NCBI RefSeq assembly: GCF_964340395.1
Contig: NC_135564.1
Span: 19,697,319-19,761,318, forward strand
DNA length: 64,000 nt
Direction: 5' to 3'
Source: Glandiceps talaboti
Taxonomy: Eukaryota; Hemichordata; Enteropneusta; Spengelidae
In this document: positions 34,091-46,722 of the stretch, piece after piece
How the letters are laid out: each line of letters opens with the position of its first letter
Position numbering within the stretch: the first letter of the stretch is position 1
The notes under the pieces: model-generated
The model's database searches: none
Told to the model about the DNA's origin: nothing
The model's input: only the letters and a program-made list of their open reading frames with translations
Position numbers and translations under genes: made by a program

Positions 34091-37000
34091 AATAATGGTA
34101 AACAAGACCACGAATATCTGGGATGGTATAATTCTAAAGGGTATGAAGGATGTAAAGTTGCTATAGTTAAGTTCAGCAATGTCACAAGCTGACGTAATGA
34201 AATTTCTCAGAAATACTAATGGATTGTATGCTTTCTAAAAGCGGATTGATTTCGTTATCTCCTTTTTATACGTATGCATGAGAGAGAGGGAGAGAGAGAG
34301 ACTATCCAGCCTTAAAATGTGTCCCTTTTATGGGAGAGACAGACAGACAGACAGACAGACAGAGGGGCACTGCCATACATGTTCTGTTAAAACAATTAAG
34401 AAGCACTAACTGTACCTATAACTGGTTTTGTGCATGTTTTGTTAGGTACAATAAATTACTCGTAAAATGGTACATCAGGAAAAGTATTCCATCACCTATT
34501 TTTGTTGCTGTTTACAAGATAAATCAAATCAAATCAAATCAAATTGATTTTTGGGTCCGCATCCAAAATTGACGCCCTCAACGGCTTTTACGATTTCAAC
34601 CTGTTTCTGTATTACTTATGGATAATATCGACCACTGATTTACATGTACAGTGTATAAATATTGGTATTTTAACCATTTTCATTGAATACTTTGTGGTTA
34701 TCAGAGTGAAAAATGACTCTCCTGTTACACCAGTACAGTTTTAACATAGAGACAGATTCAGAATCAAGCGTTTGTTCAAGATTGAAACGTGCTACGACAG
34801 TACATACAGGTAATTACTACTTAGCAGATACAATGTCTTTCGAAAATAATTCACCAAATTTTAGTGAATATATCGTTAGTTACTTGATGACAAAAATATC
34901 CCAGCTTGCAGCTATTGTAGGTTTTATGACAAGTGATCATAATTTCAACATAAATTAACTGAATTCATGATTTACTGAATCGATGCGTGTATTGAATTAT
35001 GAACACAGTAACCATCCGTGTATCAAATATACTTTACTGTTATAATTGAATATCAACATAAAGAAAAACTGTGTACAGGACCGGCTGCAGTGTTAAATAA
35101 ACAACCCATCACCACATCAACAACCCTTTCCCCTCAAATAAAAGAATAATTGTTATATATTTCATACAAGCGCATCAATCTCGATCCACCACATATTTGA
35201 TGATAACTACTTTCACAATCTTCATAGCAGCGTATGCATAATACCAGCTGAATAGTAATAAGGTGGCACAGCTACACAGTCTAAGTATACATCTACCAAA
35301 TTAAGGAGTAATAAAAATATCACATGTAGAGTGGTTTTCTACGTCAAAATTCAGGCACATGAGGGCGCTGTATATTCGCTTTTTACACCAGTTAAATGTA
35401 AAAGGACATTTCCCAGTGATACGACACTGGTGATAAAACATCTAATGTTTGCCTCAAAAGTGGTATGTTAAATCCATGAAACTGGCAAAAGAGACCACCT
35501 GTATGACGACACCGACCCGCAGCAATGAATATATCATTTACGATTCGCTTGATCCACAGAATTTATAAATGCATTTAAATTTGGCAATCAGATATATAGA
35601 AGCTCAACACCACCAAACTACACCAGACGAATCATGACATTACTGATAAAACGTTTTTACAGAAAAATGATCAGTGATGAGGTGCACCTTTAAGGAGATA
35701 TTAATATTGCCATAAAGTAAGCTTTTGTGTGGGTAATCGATGTCTTTCTGGGTCACTACATACTCAGACCATTAACATTTTAGTGGTCTGAGGTCACTAC
35801 AAAGCTCTGTTGTATCACGTAAACTTCTATAATGTACACATCGATATTTCATGTTTTGATACACATGTACTATTGAGTGACCATGCCACTTACACAGTTA
35901 CATTGTTTGTGATTGACTTTGTATCTGGTGGTATTTATAGTAGTGAACATTTTTGTTTAATAGAAAACCTGTGTTTATATGGATCAAACCAAGTCATGTT
36001 CCGATGTTTAAAAAACACTTTTTCAAAAAAAGTCGTTCGACGCGATGAAGAGTCCGTTGTAAAAGGTTAATGGTAGTAACTGCATAGTTCGTATCTTGAT
36101 ATGTTCAAAGTCCGGAGGTATACGTAGGGAGAATTGAAGTGATTGGCGTGGGTGTACGAATGCTGATACTTCCAAATGACGAAAATAACTGTTCTCCAAG
36201 TCTAAAAGTGTTATGTATGGATATAACTATTAAGATCAGTATCACATTTTACAGTGATTGTATTGAGTGACTGTATTGTAGCATGTCATGATCATGAATG
36301 TAAACTAGTTTAGTGAACCTGGATCATCACCATATATATTTAACATCGGTTGATGGACCTTTGAAACTTAAGTTGTCTTTGTACCATCCACCGTACCCGC
36401 CATCTCATACCTGCAAAATAGCACGTATACCAACAAAGATAAGTGTTATCCAATAAGAAGACATAATGCATTCTTTTAAATGAAACTAGATGTAAATATT
36501 TAATCACAACCATAAAGGGGTTTTTGCACCCAGTATGCCTGAAGCGTTAGATATTTCACTCATTACTTGCCTGCGCAGCCGACAGAAAACTAAGGGACTC
36601 ATCATTACTATAAACAAGGGTGATTTTGATGAGTTGTAAATGTCACTAGTAATAAAGGGCTGTGGTCATCGCTCATTAAATATTCATTTGGTACATGTAG
36701 CTGTTTTGACTTTGTCCAATGTTCAACCAGGACTCCACAGACAATCTTTTAAACTATATGACGTGGGTATCCATCAACATAGTCATGTTTATATGAACAC
36801 AACAGGAGGAAGCACAGGAATGTGTGCTGATTGAGGTCATTTGACCAGACTGTGGTTAGAACCACAGGCTGGTCATCCAGACTTGGCTGTGACTAAGTCT
36901 CGGAAAGGTCCGTTTTTATGTGTTCATGTATGTACTCTAAAATCTATGGTTTTCAATGTGATTTTGGTTACCATGGCAACAGATGTTCATAAAATCTATG

Positions 37001-37732
37001 GTTTTCAAAGTCTTTTTACATTGATTGCGACATGTTAGTATGTATCAAAATAAAAGCAATCTACCCTCGGTAGTCTGCTTGAAAGCAAGACAAACAATCC
37101 GGACTACGCATGCATTATTGTTTTAAAAATTAATATCATATGGAAGATATTTTATGAAGCTGATTTGCCTTCTTTATTTAGACTAAGTTCAAACACAATT
37201 TTCGAGGCATTATATGTATGTTTCCTGTCATTTCACTTTGATCATGGGCCACACCCGGGGAACTCCAGTAAATTGGTCAGGGAAGCCGGTAACACTTACA
37301 TGCTTACTGACCTTTAAAAAGGGCAGAGTCTGCTGACAGGCGCCTGTCACCACAGGCGTGACCTTTACTTGATCATGGAGCCGATTACGTGTTTCGTGGT
37401 CAAATACACGTTCTTACTATCCTTGACATTGATTAACTAAACACATTCACTCCTCAAAACTGTTACATGTAATTCACATGTGATAACTCGTGTTTTTTCT
37501 CAACAACAGTGACAGCGTCAGGTACATATGTACCATAGCATGGATGTATCTATTACCTAATAGGCAGGTGGCCCCATGTACCACGAAGGATATGATCCAT
37601 GTATAAGTCATTATTGTGATGGCCAAGTATAGTGCGTATAGTTTTTAGGGATTTATTTGTGTGTTTTTGTTCATTGAGCATGATTGATATATAAACAGGT
37701 GAAATGCACATCATACCAGATTTAAACTGAAT
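34091..37732. other. Spacer, no gene recognised
   Basis: It contains (GACA)n at 34,336-34,363 and (AAATC)n at 34,519-34,545 followed by TTGGGTCCGCATCC, which looks like a retroelement tail. Several ORFs of 60-86 codons (for example plus 34,713-34,958, 35,810-36,070 and 36,640-37,038) show no recognisable domain. The sentence GTGATTTTGGTTACCATGG recurs at 36,958, 39,510 and, in decayed form, 42,752. Confidence 0.45.
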
Positions 37733-38421
37733 GCCGCCCGTAAGGGAATCACTAATTATGCAAATAACTCATTGAACTAAAAAACTATTGGAATAGGCTT
37801 TGTTTTCTGGACAAGCGTGCTTTCATAGGTTAATGTATGTAAGAGTGTATGATACTGCTTAATACAGACTTAAGATATAGCCTAATTACCAAAAATCATT
37901 AATTATGCAAATCATTCATTAACACTGTAAGGTACATCAACTAACTTTATAGGACATATGTGTTTTCTTATGGTTAACGTATGTACTAAATTATGTTGAA
38001 TATAAAGTATGCATTCTTAATATATAGCTTAATAATACCAAAAATAATTAATTATGCAAATTAATCGTTAACGCTGTAAGGTACATCATCAAATTTTATA
38101 GGACAAATGTATGTTGTTATAACGAATATACTAAATTATATTGAAATTGAAGTATGCAGTCTTAAGACATGGCTTAATTATTTGATTTCATTAATATGTA
38201 AATTTCTCTAATTAAACATTAACCGATCTGGCTGAAAACCTAATCAGGTCTAGCTATTACCAATTATATTCCAAATTTCATTACAATTGAGCCAGCCAAA
38301 TTTTAGAAAATGATGACACAGACACACACAGAGACAGACACATAGACAGACAGACAGACACACACACAGACACACAGACAGACATTTGTATTTTAATACC
38401 TCCCGTACCCTTACGGGAGGT
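37733..38421 (+). mobile_element. Non-autonomous element with three ~147-bp tandem repeats and terminal hairpin
   Basis: The 5' end GCCGCCCGTAAGGG is matched in inverse by the 3' end CCCTTACGGGAGG. The 3' end is also a perfect hairpin (CCTCCCGTA, 4-base loop, TACGGGAGG). Three core repeats start near 37,751, 37,899 and 38,045, each with AATTATGCAAAT and later TTAAGAYATRGCTTAAT. A CACAGACA microsatellite (about 38,318-38,383) lies just before the 3' end. The architecture parallels the 5.4- and 9-kb elements, but the sequence is unrelated. Confidence 0.75.
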
Positions 38422-39430
38422 AAAAATGGTAAGTGCTAATTCGGGTTGGGGTAGGAAACGCAGTTAAGTCACGGTACTAACCACAGTCTGTGTACTAACG
38501 CACATGTTGACGTCGACCTGTATTACACCTAGACAGAAGTCTAGTTCTCAACTTGTCATGCTATACTGTAATGTACGATGAAGCAAACTGAATCTTTACA
38601 ATAACGACATTGTTACAGAGTGATACAGAACAACAGGTTTTAGGTCAAAATGTGTATCGCTCAAGGATATGCTACGTAATCCCCTAGGGGTAAATAACCA
38701 TTAATATCCCCCATACCCACGTCATCTCAGTTTCACGCTTGCTCACGATTAAGACATCTTTTGAAAGTTCTGTGGATTCAGTGTACTAAGGCAACCATTT
38801 TCAAAGGTAACCAGTGCCTCTATTTCATAGCAATACCCCTCGAGTTGATGCCATAAAAAATCTCAGATCTGGCGCTGGTCACCACCAGACACTCCGTTAA
38901 AAAACACTGCAGTGCAATAACATTCGTAAATGAAATGTCTGAAAAAAAGTTTTGCGATGCCCCTTGCTGTTTTTAGTCATGGATGATTTTAGCAACTTCG
39001 TATAAAGTACTTAGTAATGATTATTCCTCGTCATTCGGCAAAGTCGTGTAAACAATAGGCTAGTGAGTCGGTTTCTATGATTGTCTGTTTCACTTGTATA
39101 TGATGTGTGTACCACTGCATACACACATAAATGCAGTGCACGCGATTCACATAAAAGCTATTGCTACATTGTATTACATTCTAGTGACGTCGTTCGCCTC
39201 GCGCACGCACAGTGTAACAGTCGCTATATCTTTATCACACTGGTCAGCAAGCCACATGACTGAGAAATTCTGGATAATAATATAAATATTCCTGTAACAA
39301 TCGCTGATACCATGACTTCCACATATCCCCAACTATATCCAGTGTCATTATCGTTTGAATTTGGCATGCGTCATGCACTGGGACTCGGAAATACATATGT
39401 ACATACACATATACGCACATTGCGTTGAGA
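38422..39430. other. Spacer, no gene recognised
   Basis: Nothing coding or structural stands out on either strand. Confidence 0.45.
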
Positions 39431-40175
39431 CGAGTTGGACGTTTTTTTACTAAATTATATTTTTTAAAATGTTTTATGTCAAATTTTGGAAAAATTACTA
39501 AGATGTGATGGTGATTTTGGTTACCATGGCAACAGATGTTCATAAAATCCATGGTTTTCAAAGTCGCTACATCTCTTTGATTTGCTTCTTTTAAGAAAAA
39601 TACGACAGTCTGATTTTCCATGGCCACGTCAGTATCGAACGAACGCTAGGTCCCCCTTTGATCAAGACGTATCATGTGTCGTCGCAGTACAGTCTATATG
39701 GTCATTCACAGTGTTATAGCAAAGTGGCTAGCTAGCTTGGTAGGGTGGTTAATTTTCAAATAACTTTATTATTATTAAAATCATTATTATTATACAATAT
39801 TTGATAAAATTACCGATGACAATTACTTCTCAAGCCATTACGAAACTTTCAATTTTTGCCCCAAATGCACCATAAAATGACTATTGGTTGTGAAATCGCC
39901 GTTTATATGTTTTCTAGAGAAATCAGTTTGTTGGTATTCAACCAACCAACACTTGTCTGTACAAAAATATATATACATTCGATCATACAAGCACGAAGTG
40001 TTGATCAATTGCAAGTGATGGATTGATGATTTGGACTGATTGGTTGGAAAATGAGGAGTAAAAGAATACTACTGGGTAGATATGTAGGTACTAGTAGGTC
40101 TACTAGGTAGGAAGGTAGGGATGTATGTAGATAAGTCTAATTATCATTGACTGATTTATATGTTTTCTAGAGAAA
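39430..40175. repeat. Diverged duplicate of ~41,800-42,900 (segment A)
   Basis: Shared landmarks: GATGGTGATTTTGGTTA near 39,507 and TTATGGTGATTTTGG near 42,747; the TTATTATTAAAAT block near 39,765 and 42,860; GTTGATCAATTGCAAGTGATGG near 40,000 and GTTGATCCAAGTGATGG near 41,837; GTAGGTACTAGTAGG near 40,084 and 41,917. The order is permuted between the two copies, as expected after rearrangement or if both belong to a longer repeated array. Confidence 0.5.
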
Positions 40176-40489
40176 TCATTTTTCTTCTTCTTCTTATTAT
40201 TATTATTATTATTCAATACAACTGCAAGACAATACAAAGGTAAACAATACATTACAGAGAAAACACAGAAAGTACAAACGGAGAGTGGGGGGGGGGTTAA
40301 CTCAATACATAGGATTGAAAAAAATTACAAATGATAAAGAATAATGTTACAATATATCTTGCACAGAAAGATCTGTAATGAAAAGATTAAGCAGAGAATC
40401 CTAACTTAATCACAGAAATAAAACTAATACCTACCCAGATGAAAAACCAGTTGCATGACTTACAGTAACGTAATAATTACAACGCTAAT

Positions 40490-41345
40490 GATTCCCATTT
40501 ATATGCTCCAGGGCTTCTCTGTGGGCAAATTTAATTTCCATATCTCTAACACTTTTTTGAGATAACTAATGAACGATCCAAAATTGGAGCAAAACAAATT
40601 GCCCAAGTGGATAAGGTGATTAACTAAATTGAAGATTTTGGCGCAAATGCCAAACTTACCAAAAATCATATCTGACATGGACAAATGAATATCAGGAACA
40701 CAATTAAGAAGTAAAATAAACTTGTCCCAAAAAACTTTAGCTGCAAGACACTCCCAAAGGAGGTGATGTAAATCTTCATTTTCAGGACACTAGGTGCAAC
40801 AACTGGTGACTTTAATGGTTTGTGGCGAGAATATTATGAAAGATTTTAAACTGAAAATTCCTGATTTTATCCTCCGTGGTTACCTTAAATGAAAGATTCC
40901 ATATAGTTTTCCAGTCAAACTGTGAACAATCAAATGAGGAATCCCATTTCCCCAATACCGTTGCAGCTTGAAAAACAGAGTGTAATAACAAATCATATAC
41001 CTTTGTAGTAACCTTATCAAGCCATTTTTCTCCAACTTTCGGAACAAAGTGATTCACATTAGGTGTTTGAATAACATTGGGAAAATGTGATCTCATCTCT
41101 GCCTTCCATTTACTTGGGATTGCATCTAGTAAACCAGCATAAGGCAATTTGAACATGGACCTTCTGTTTGAAATCATTCCAAGAGAGAATATTACCATAA
41201 GGATCAAACAGATCCCTAATGTATAATATACCCCGATCATACAGCCTTCTATAAACACTGATTTTCCTCCAATCCTAATATGTGAATAATTCCAAATAAT
41301 CTCCTGAGCTATATGAAGACTGGTTGACGGTTTCTTCCTATTTAC
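40490..41345 (-). pseudogene. C-terminal fragment of an L1/Tx1-type LINE ORF2
   Basis: On the minus strand, in two alternating frames, it reads IIWNYSHIRIGGKSVF, ILYIRDLFDPYGNILSW, LLDAIPSKWKAEMRSHFP, WKTIWNLSFKVTTEDKIRNF, FKIFHNILATNH, then CPENEDLHHLLWEC and an FW motif. This is the post-RT region and terminal zf-RVT-like domain of L1/Tx1-clade reverse transcriptases. The RT core itself is missing (5' truncation). Frameshifts near 41,230 and stops near 40,810 and 40,690 make it dead. The (TTA)n at about 40,196-40,214 may mark its 3' edge. Confidence 0.75.
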
Positions 41346-41443
41346 TTTTGAGAAAATCAGTTTGTTGTTACTTTAGCTAAGATCTGTAATATGGTTGACA
41401 GATTATTTCGCTATGTGCTTGCTAGCTAAGTGGCTGAATCGCT

Positions 41444-41540
41444 CACTCGCTCACACACTCACTCACTCACTCACTCACTCACTCACTCATTCACTCATGA
41501 TCACTCACTCGCTTGCTAGTTCGCACATTCACTCATCACT
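41444..41540. repeat. (CACT)n microsatellite
   Basis: A CACT/CTCA tetranucleotide tract with interruptions. A second small CAAC/CAGC-rich tract follows at 41,700-41,760. Confidence 0.85.
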
Positions 41541-41999
41541 CAGAAGATAACGTTAGCTTTCACAATCACAAACAACTCTTGCATTCGCCGCTTGTACACT
41601 ATAGGAAGCAGCATTCAAGAACTAGATAAATTCAGGTTAGAAAACAGATTGAAATTACTTTTTATCTGCCCTCCATACGCCCGTCTTTCCATCCGCCCGT
41701 CAGTCAGTCAACCAATTACCCAACCAACCAACCAAACAACCAACCAACCAGCCAGCCAGTTATCTTTTGACAAAGTCAATTTAACAACACGTCCGCCAAT
41801 GATTAAACTTTGCATTCGTTCAATAAAGCACGACATGTTGATCCAAGTGATGGAATTATGATTTGAACTGATGGGTTGGTACATAGGGGTAAAAAAGTAT
41901 TGTTGGGTAGGTAATGTAGGTACTAGTAGGTAAGTAAGTAGATAGGAAGATAAGTAGACTTATTATTGACTGATTGCTTGATTGCATGATTGCATGATT

Positions 42000-42298
<299 letters not shown>

Positions 42299-42439
42299 CT
42301 CAAAGGGCCAAGTGGCATAAGAATGACATAATTGTTGTAAATTGATTCTAGGAAACCTGTAAAGACGATATGTTATATCACTTCCAAGTTTAGAATGACT
42401 AACTCCATTCCTTTGAAAGTCAGAGAGGGACCCCCTTAA

Positions 42440-42645
42440 CTTTTTTATTACAAATTTCAGGTTTATTACACATATTTTTCTGAAATTTATTACAAATATG
42501 TGCTATTTTTATTACAATTGTCGTTCACAGAATTTATTACAAATGTTGTCAGTTTATTACAAATATCGGCAATTTATTACAAATGTCAATTTTATTACAA
42601 ATTTCGGTTTATTACAAATTTCAGCAATTATTACAAATGTCGATT
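42440..42645 (+). repeat. Irregular array of ~10 TTTATTACAAAT boxes
   Basis: The 12-mer TTTATTACAAAT (with few variants) recurs about ten times, separated by 4-13 variable bases often resembling TTCGGCAA. Spacing runs from about 16 to 25 bases, so it is not a simple tandem repeat. It lies about 1.2 kb upstream of the TM2 gene. Confidence 0.8.
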
Positions 42646-42891
42646 GTACATAGCACTGACTCATACATGCCAAAAGCAATGAAATTCTTTTACTAAATTT
42701 TTTTTCCGTGTTTTATATTAAAATGTGGAAAAATAATCCACCTGTTATGGTGATTTTGGTTAGTATTGCAATGGATGTTCATAAAATTACCCCCTTTTTA
42801 GAACTCAGCATAACAAACTTCCATACATAGGGTTGTTAATATTTAAATAAACTTGATTAGTATCAAAATTATTATTATATAATATTATTTA

Positions 42892-42893
<2 letters not shown>

Positions 42894-42944
<51 letters not shown>

Positions 42945-42945
42945 A
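42894..42945. repeat. (GTT)n microsatellite
   Basis: About 16 GTT units. Confidence 0.95.
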
Positions 42946-43790
42946 GCTCATTGGTTTTTTCATGTCTTTACAAGTTGAGGATCATTAATTTTTTAGGCCA
43001 CTCAAAAACTTGCCAAAAGATTTTTTTTTAAATTCCTAGTCAGCGATCACTCGTAACCATATGTAGTATGTGGAGCTTACAAAGGATACTAAGTTACAAC
43101 TATATTGGAAACCTCATGAGAGAAGCACAAGACTAAGTAGCAATCTACGTGTACTCATAATACACCAACATAAATTGTTCTACCAACGGTGTACAGAAAT
43201 AAGTCAATAAATTCAGATGAAACAAAACCATACGTTGCTTAAAAATACCATGTAGTTTTACTGTACATTGGACAAAGGTAAAGGATAGCGGTCAAGTTTA
43301 CTTGTCAAGAGTCTGCTAATATCGGCAATGGGTGGACGCGGCACAAAATTGTCATTATTAATGGTTGTATATCCGTAAACCTTGAAGTGAGCAGCATCCT
43401 GTTCTCTCCAGTGTATATAACAGATCTCGAGTATCACACCACAATCTATAAGTTTATGAACATGTATATAATTGGCTCATTACATATTCTGTACAGTGGG
43501 AAAAAGTTCCATAGTATTGGTAATGAGTTTATTCAAAACATATAAGCAACATATTGCGGAATATTTGTGCACGGAGGGAGAGTCACGTCTGTTTAGTCTA
43601 CTCTCAAATTAAAGGGAAAAGCAATTGTTCGCCAATTGCAATACCTTCCACAGCCCCCTCCCCCTGTAATTTATGTCATGTACCTTAAATAGACTTACGT
43701 CAGTCACTTCTATCCGAGGTCTAATTGTGTTTTACATGAATCGCATATCTGACGCCATTGCGTATCTGTCACCATTGTACTGCTGCAGGT

Positions 43791-45643
43791 ATGGCAGAAA
43801 AGAAATTGCTCGACGCGTATGTGTTGGCTGCACCTCTTGGCTGGACGGGAGCACACCAGTTTTACCTTGAACGTTACGGATGGGGCGTATTGTATATGCT
43901 TACATTTGGATGTCTTGGTGTTGGTTGGATTGTCGATTTGATTCGTTTGCCATGGCTTGTAAATGAGGTTAATACCGGATATGGCAAATTTCGAAGAATT
44001 GATGCTTATATTTTACTCATACCATTTGGCTGGTTAGGTAAGAAACATTAGTTTTGTCACAGTGGTATAATGTATCAATCTAAACTTCCGTACCTTCACT
44101 ATTAATTCAAGTGGTCATGTAGACAACGCTGTTTGAACACATAAAAACGTTCCATTTTTCTTAATAATACAAAATGTTTAAAAACGTCACCATTCTATCA
44201 CGAATACGTCACTGCTCATTCTCCTAATACTAACACTTCTCATGCCTTCGAATTCATTAATAGTATTAGCACCAAACGAACTCAGCCTAGTCTGTAAGAT
44301 ACGATATGCAAGATCAAAAGATTTAGGCCCTGCCTTGAACTTGTGATTAGAAGTCGTTATGTAGATTACAATCATACTGGCAGAATAGTTTCTGCATCTG
44401 CTGATAACGTACAATCATGGTTTAGAGGTGTGATAGGGCTTGACAACACAACGTAGTATCTTCCGGCCTCGGCCCAGCTTGGAGGGGGCCGGGGTTATAG
44501 GAATGGCCAATGTCGATGCGTGCTTGCTTCCTTCCGTCCGTCTCTGAGTCAATTTCAACTCAAACTGTCACAAATGTCAAACATTTTAGGTTGCATATGT
44601 ACGTCACTTCATTCCATGACCTTGGCCTTCTTGACGAAATAAGGGACCATATCTGTGATAAAATATACATTGAGCCTAATACTCACAAAGAAATTATACA
44701 TACTATAGGAAGCCATTCAAGTGCCTAACCCAATATTATTAATAGTTAAGCTTTCTAATTATACCGTGACCTTTGACCTTGCCAAACAGTGTCAATGTTG
44801 ACATGTATAGATCCATAGTTTTAGGAATGAGCTTTCTATCTGAAACTTGGGTTACAATTATAGTTTGCTCAATAAACCTGAATGTTTAATCTTTGAGACG
44901 CCATTTAGATGGGTGTCTGCGTTCATGTTGTTAAAAACTGCCCAATCACAATATATCATGTTATCACTAACATAAGCACCAACTTATATGAAATTTACCC
45001 CATTACTAAAAATTATTCATTATGAAAATAACTTTTAAAACTTATATTCTTCCACTCAGTGCATCATAAACATTGCCGTATTGAGGCGTGTTGTTTTACA
45101 ACCATTCCAGAGAATGATACAATTTTGTTATGGATAGACTTACAGACTGACTGACTTGTATCTGCACACCCAGCTAGTATCACTTTGCAGGCTATATTCT
45201 ATTTTAAAGAAGGTCATGTAATTCGAATAAAACATGTGACATACTTTATACCAATGTTAAGGTGTATAAAACTGATATACAATCTTCTCTGTACAACAGG
45301 ATTTCACCAATTCTACTTAAGAAGGCGTAAATGGGGAATTCTGTACATGTTCACCTTCGGTGCTCTTATCATTGGTTGGCTGATTGATGCATTTCGTTTA
45401 GTGTGTTTGGTTAATGACGCCAATGACGCACTGCAAACTGGAGAAAACCAACCGCTAGATTGTCGCACATTTTGTGGTTGCTGTTGCAAAGAGGAGACAG
45501 ACGACCAGACAGCAGCTGGTAGAGGCATCGGTAATCCATCTGCACCGCTTATTACTGAACAAACCAAACAAGGAAGAAATGAGTACACGTACCCCCCTCT
45601 GCCTCAGCCTTATGGAGGACAAGGGGGATATAGGCATGCATAA
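43791..45643 (+). CDS. Double TM2-domain membrane protein, two exons
   Basis: Exon 1 is 43,791-44,037 and exon 2 is 45,300-45,643, with GTAAGA donor and CAACAG acceptor. Joining gives 196 residues. Each half carries one TM2 module, a pair of membrane helices around a GW-G-HQFYL turn. Module 1 is YVLAAPLGWTGAHQFYLERYGWGVLYMLTFGCLGVGWIVDLIRLP with breaks omitted at residues ~9-53. Module 2 (~70-115) is split by the intron inside GWLG/FHQFYL and ends GWLIDAFRL. The tail has a Cys cluster (CRTFCGCCCKEE), possibly palmitoylated, and a Pro/Tyr-rich end (YTYPPLPQPYGGQ). No signal peptide is evident. The molecular role of such double-TM2 proteins is not known to me. The ATG is supported by the paralogue at 61,253 starting at the same place. 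An upstream non-coding exon is possible (TGCTGCAG precedes the ATG). Confidence 0.88.
44038..45299 (+). other. Intron of the double-TM2 gene
   Basis: A 1,262-base phase-1 intron. It contains no recognisable mobile element boundary. A minus-strand ORF at 44,187-44,414 has no identifiable domain. The homologous intron in the pseudogene is only 287 bases. Confidence 0.8.
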
Positions 45644-45727
45644 CTTGTCATCATCGCTTTATATTTTTTAATTAGTTACTGTAGTGATTTGAATGATCCC
45701 GAAAACACCAAAACCGAATCCAAACGA

Positions 45728-46125
45728 AATTGAAAAAGTAGCAAACAAAATATGACACTACAATTATTGTAGCTAACGACCGCCAATGCTTTCTCTCGAA
45801 CACCCATGGTGACATAACTTGGAATGCATTCTGCGCTGGTACTAACCGCGTAAGCTTTCCTATATCTCCAGCCAAGCTAAACTCAGAAAGTTGGTAGATG
45901 TAAAGGAACAATTTAAGTTGAACTGAATTTGAAAAAGTAGCAAACAAAATATGACACTACAATTATTGTAGCTAACGACCGCCAATGCTTTCTCTCGAAC
46001 ACCCATGGTGACATAACTTGGAATGCATTCTGCGCTGGTACTAACCGCGTAAGCTTTCCTATATCTCCAGCCAAGCTAAACTCAGAAAGTTGGTAGATGT
46101 AAAGGAACAATTTAAGTTGAACTGA
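45728..46125. repeat. Two tandem 199-bp copies, essentially identical
   Basis: GAAAAAGTAGCAAACAAAAT begins at 45,732 and again at 45,931. I see no mismatch over at least 190 bases of each unit. The array starts 85 bases after the TM2 stop codon and so may lie in its 3' UTR. The duplicated minus-strand ORFs reflect the repeat. Confidence 0.9.
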
Positions 46126-46467
46126 TGACCTATTGATCACCAGCGATTTATACTCCAATCATCTACTCCTATCATTGGAAAATCTACGCAGAGAGTTTTC
46201 TGTCGAGAAAAATCGCAGTAATCTGATCACTTGATATTAAGGTCTGGTCAAATATGATAATGCATAACTGGATATATTGTAATACACTGAAAATGTATAC
46301 ATGCAATGGAAATGTATGCAGGATTTCTAACTTTATACGTAGATAATTCTCAGTCACGTATTCACAGAAATATTGAATATTGAAATATTGAGCAAATGAT
46401 TGAATGTCCATGGTTTTAATATTGGCTACTAATTAGGCCACCGGTATCATGATAAATCCGATGCATA

Positions 46468-46722
<255 letters not shown>

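Noticed and set aside
42440-42645. CRISPR-like array (repeated 12-mer with variable spacers)
   Set aside because: Repeats are only about 12 bases, spacers are 4-13 bases and irregular, and the context is eukaryotic without cas genes.
45672-46158. Pair of related minus-strand ORFs (91 and 81 codons)
   Set aside because: They are duplicated only because the 199-bp unit is tandemly repeated; no domain or splice support was found.
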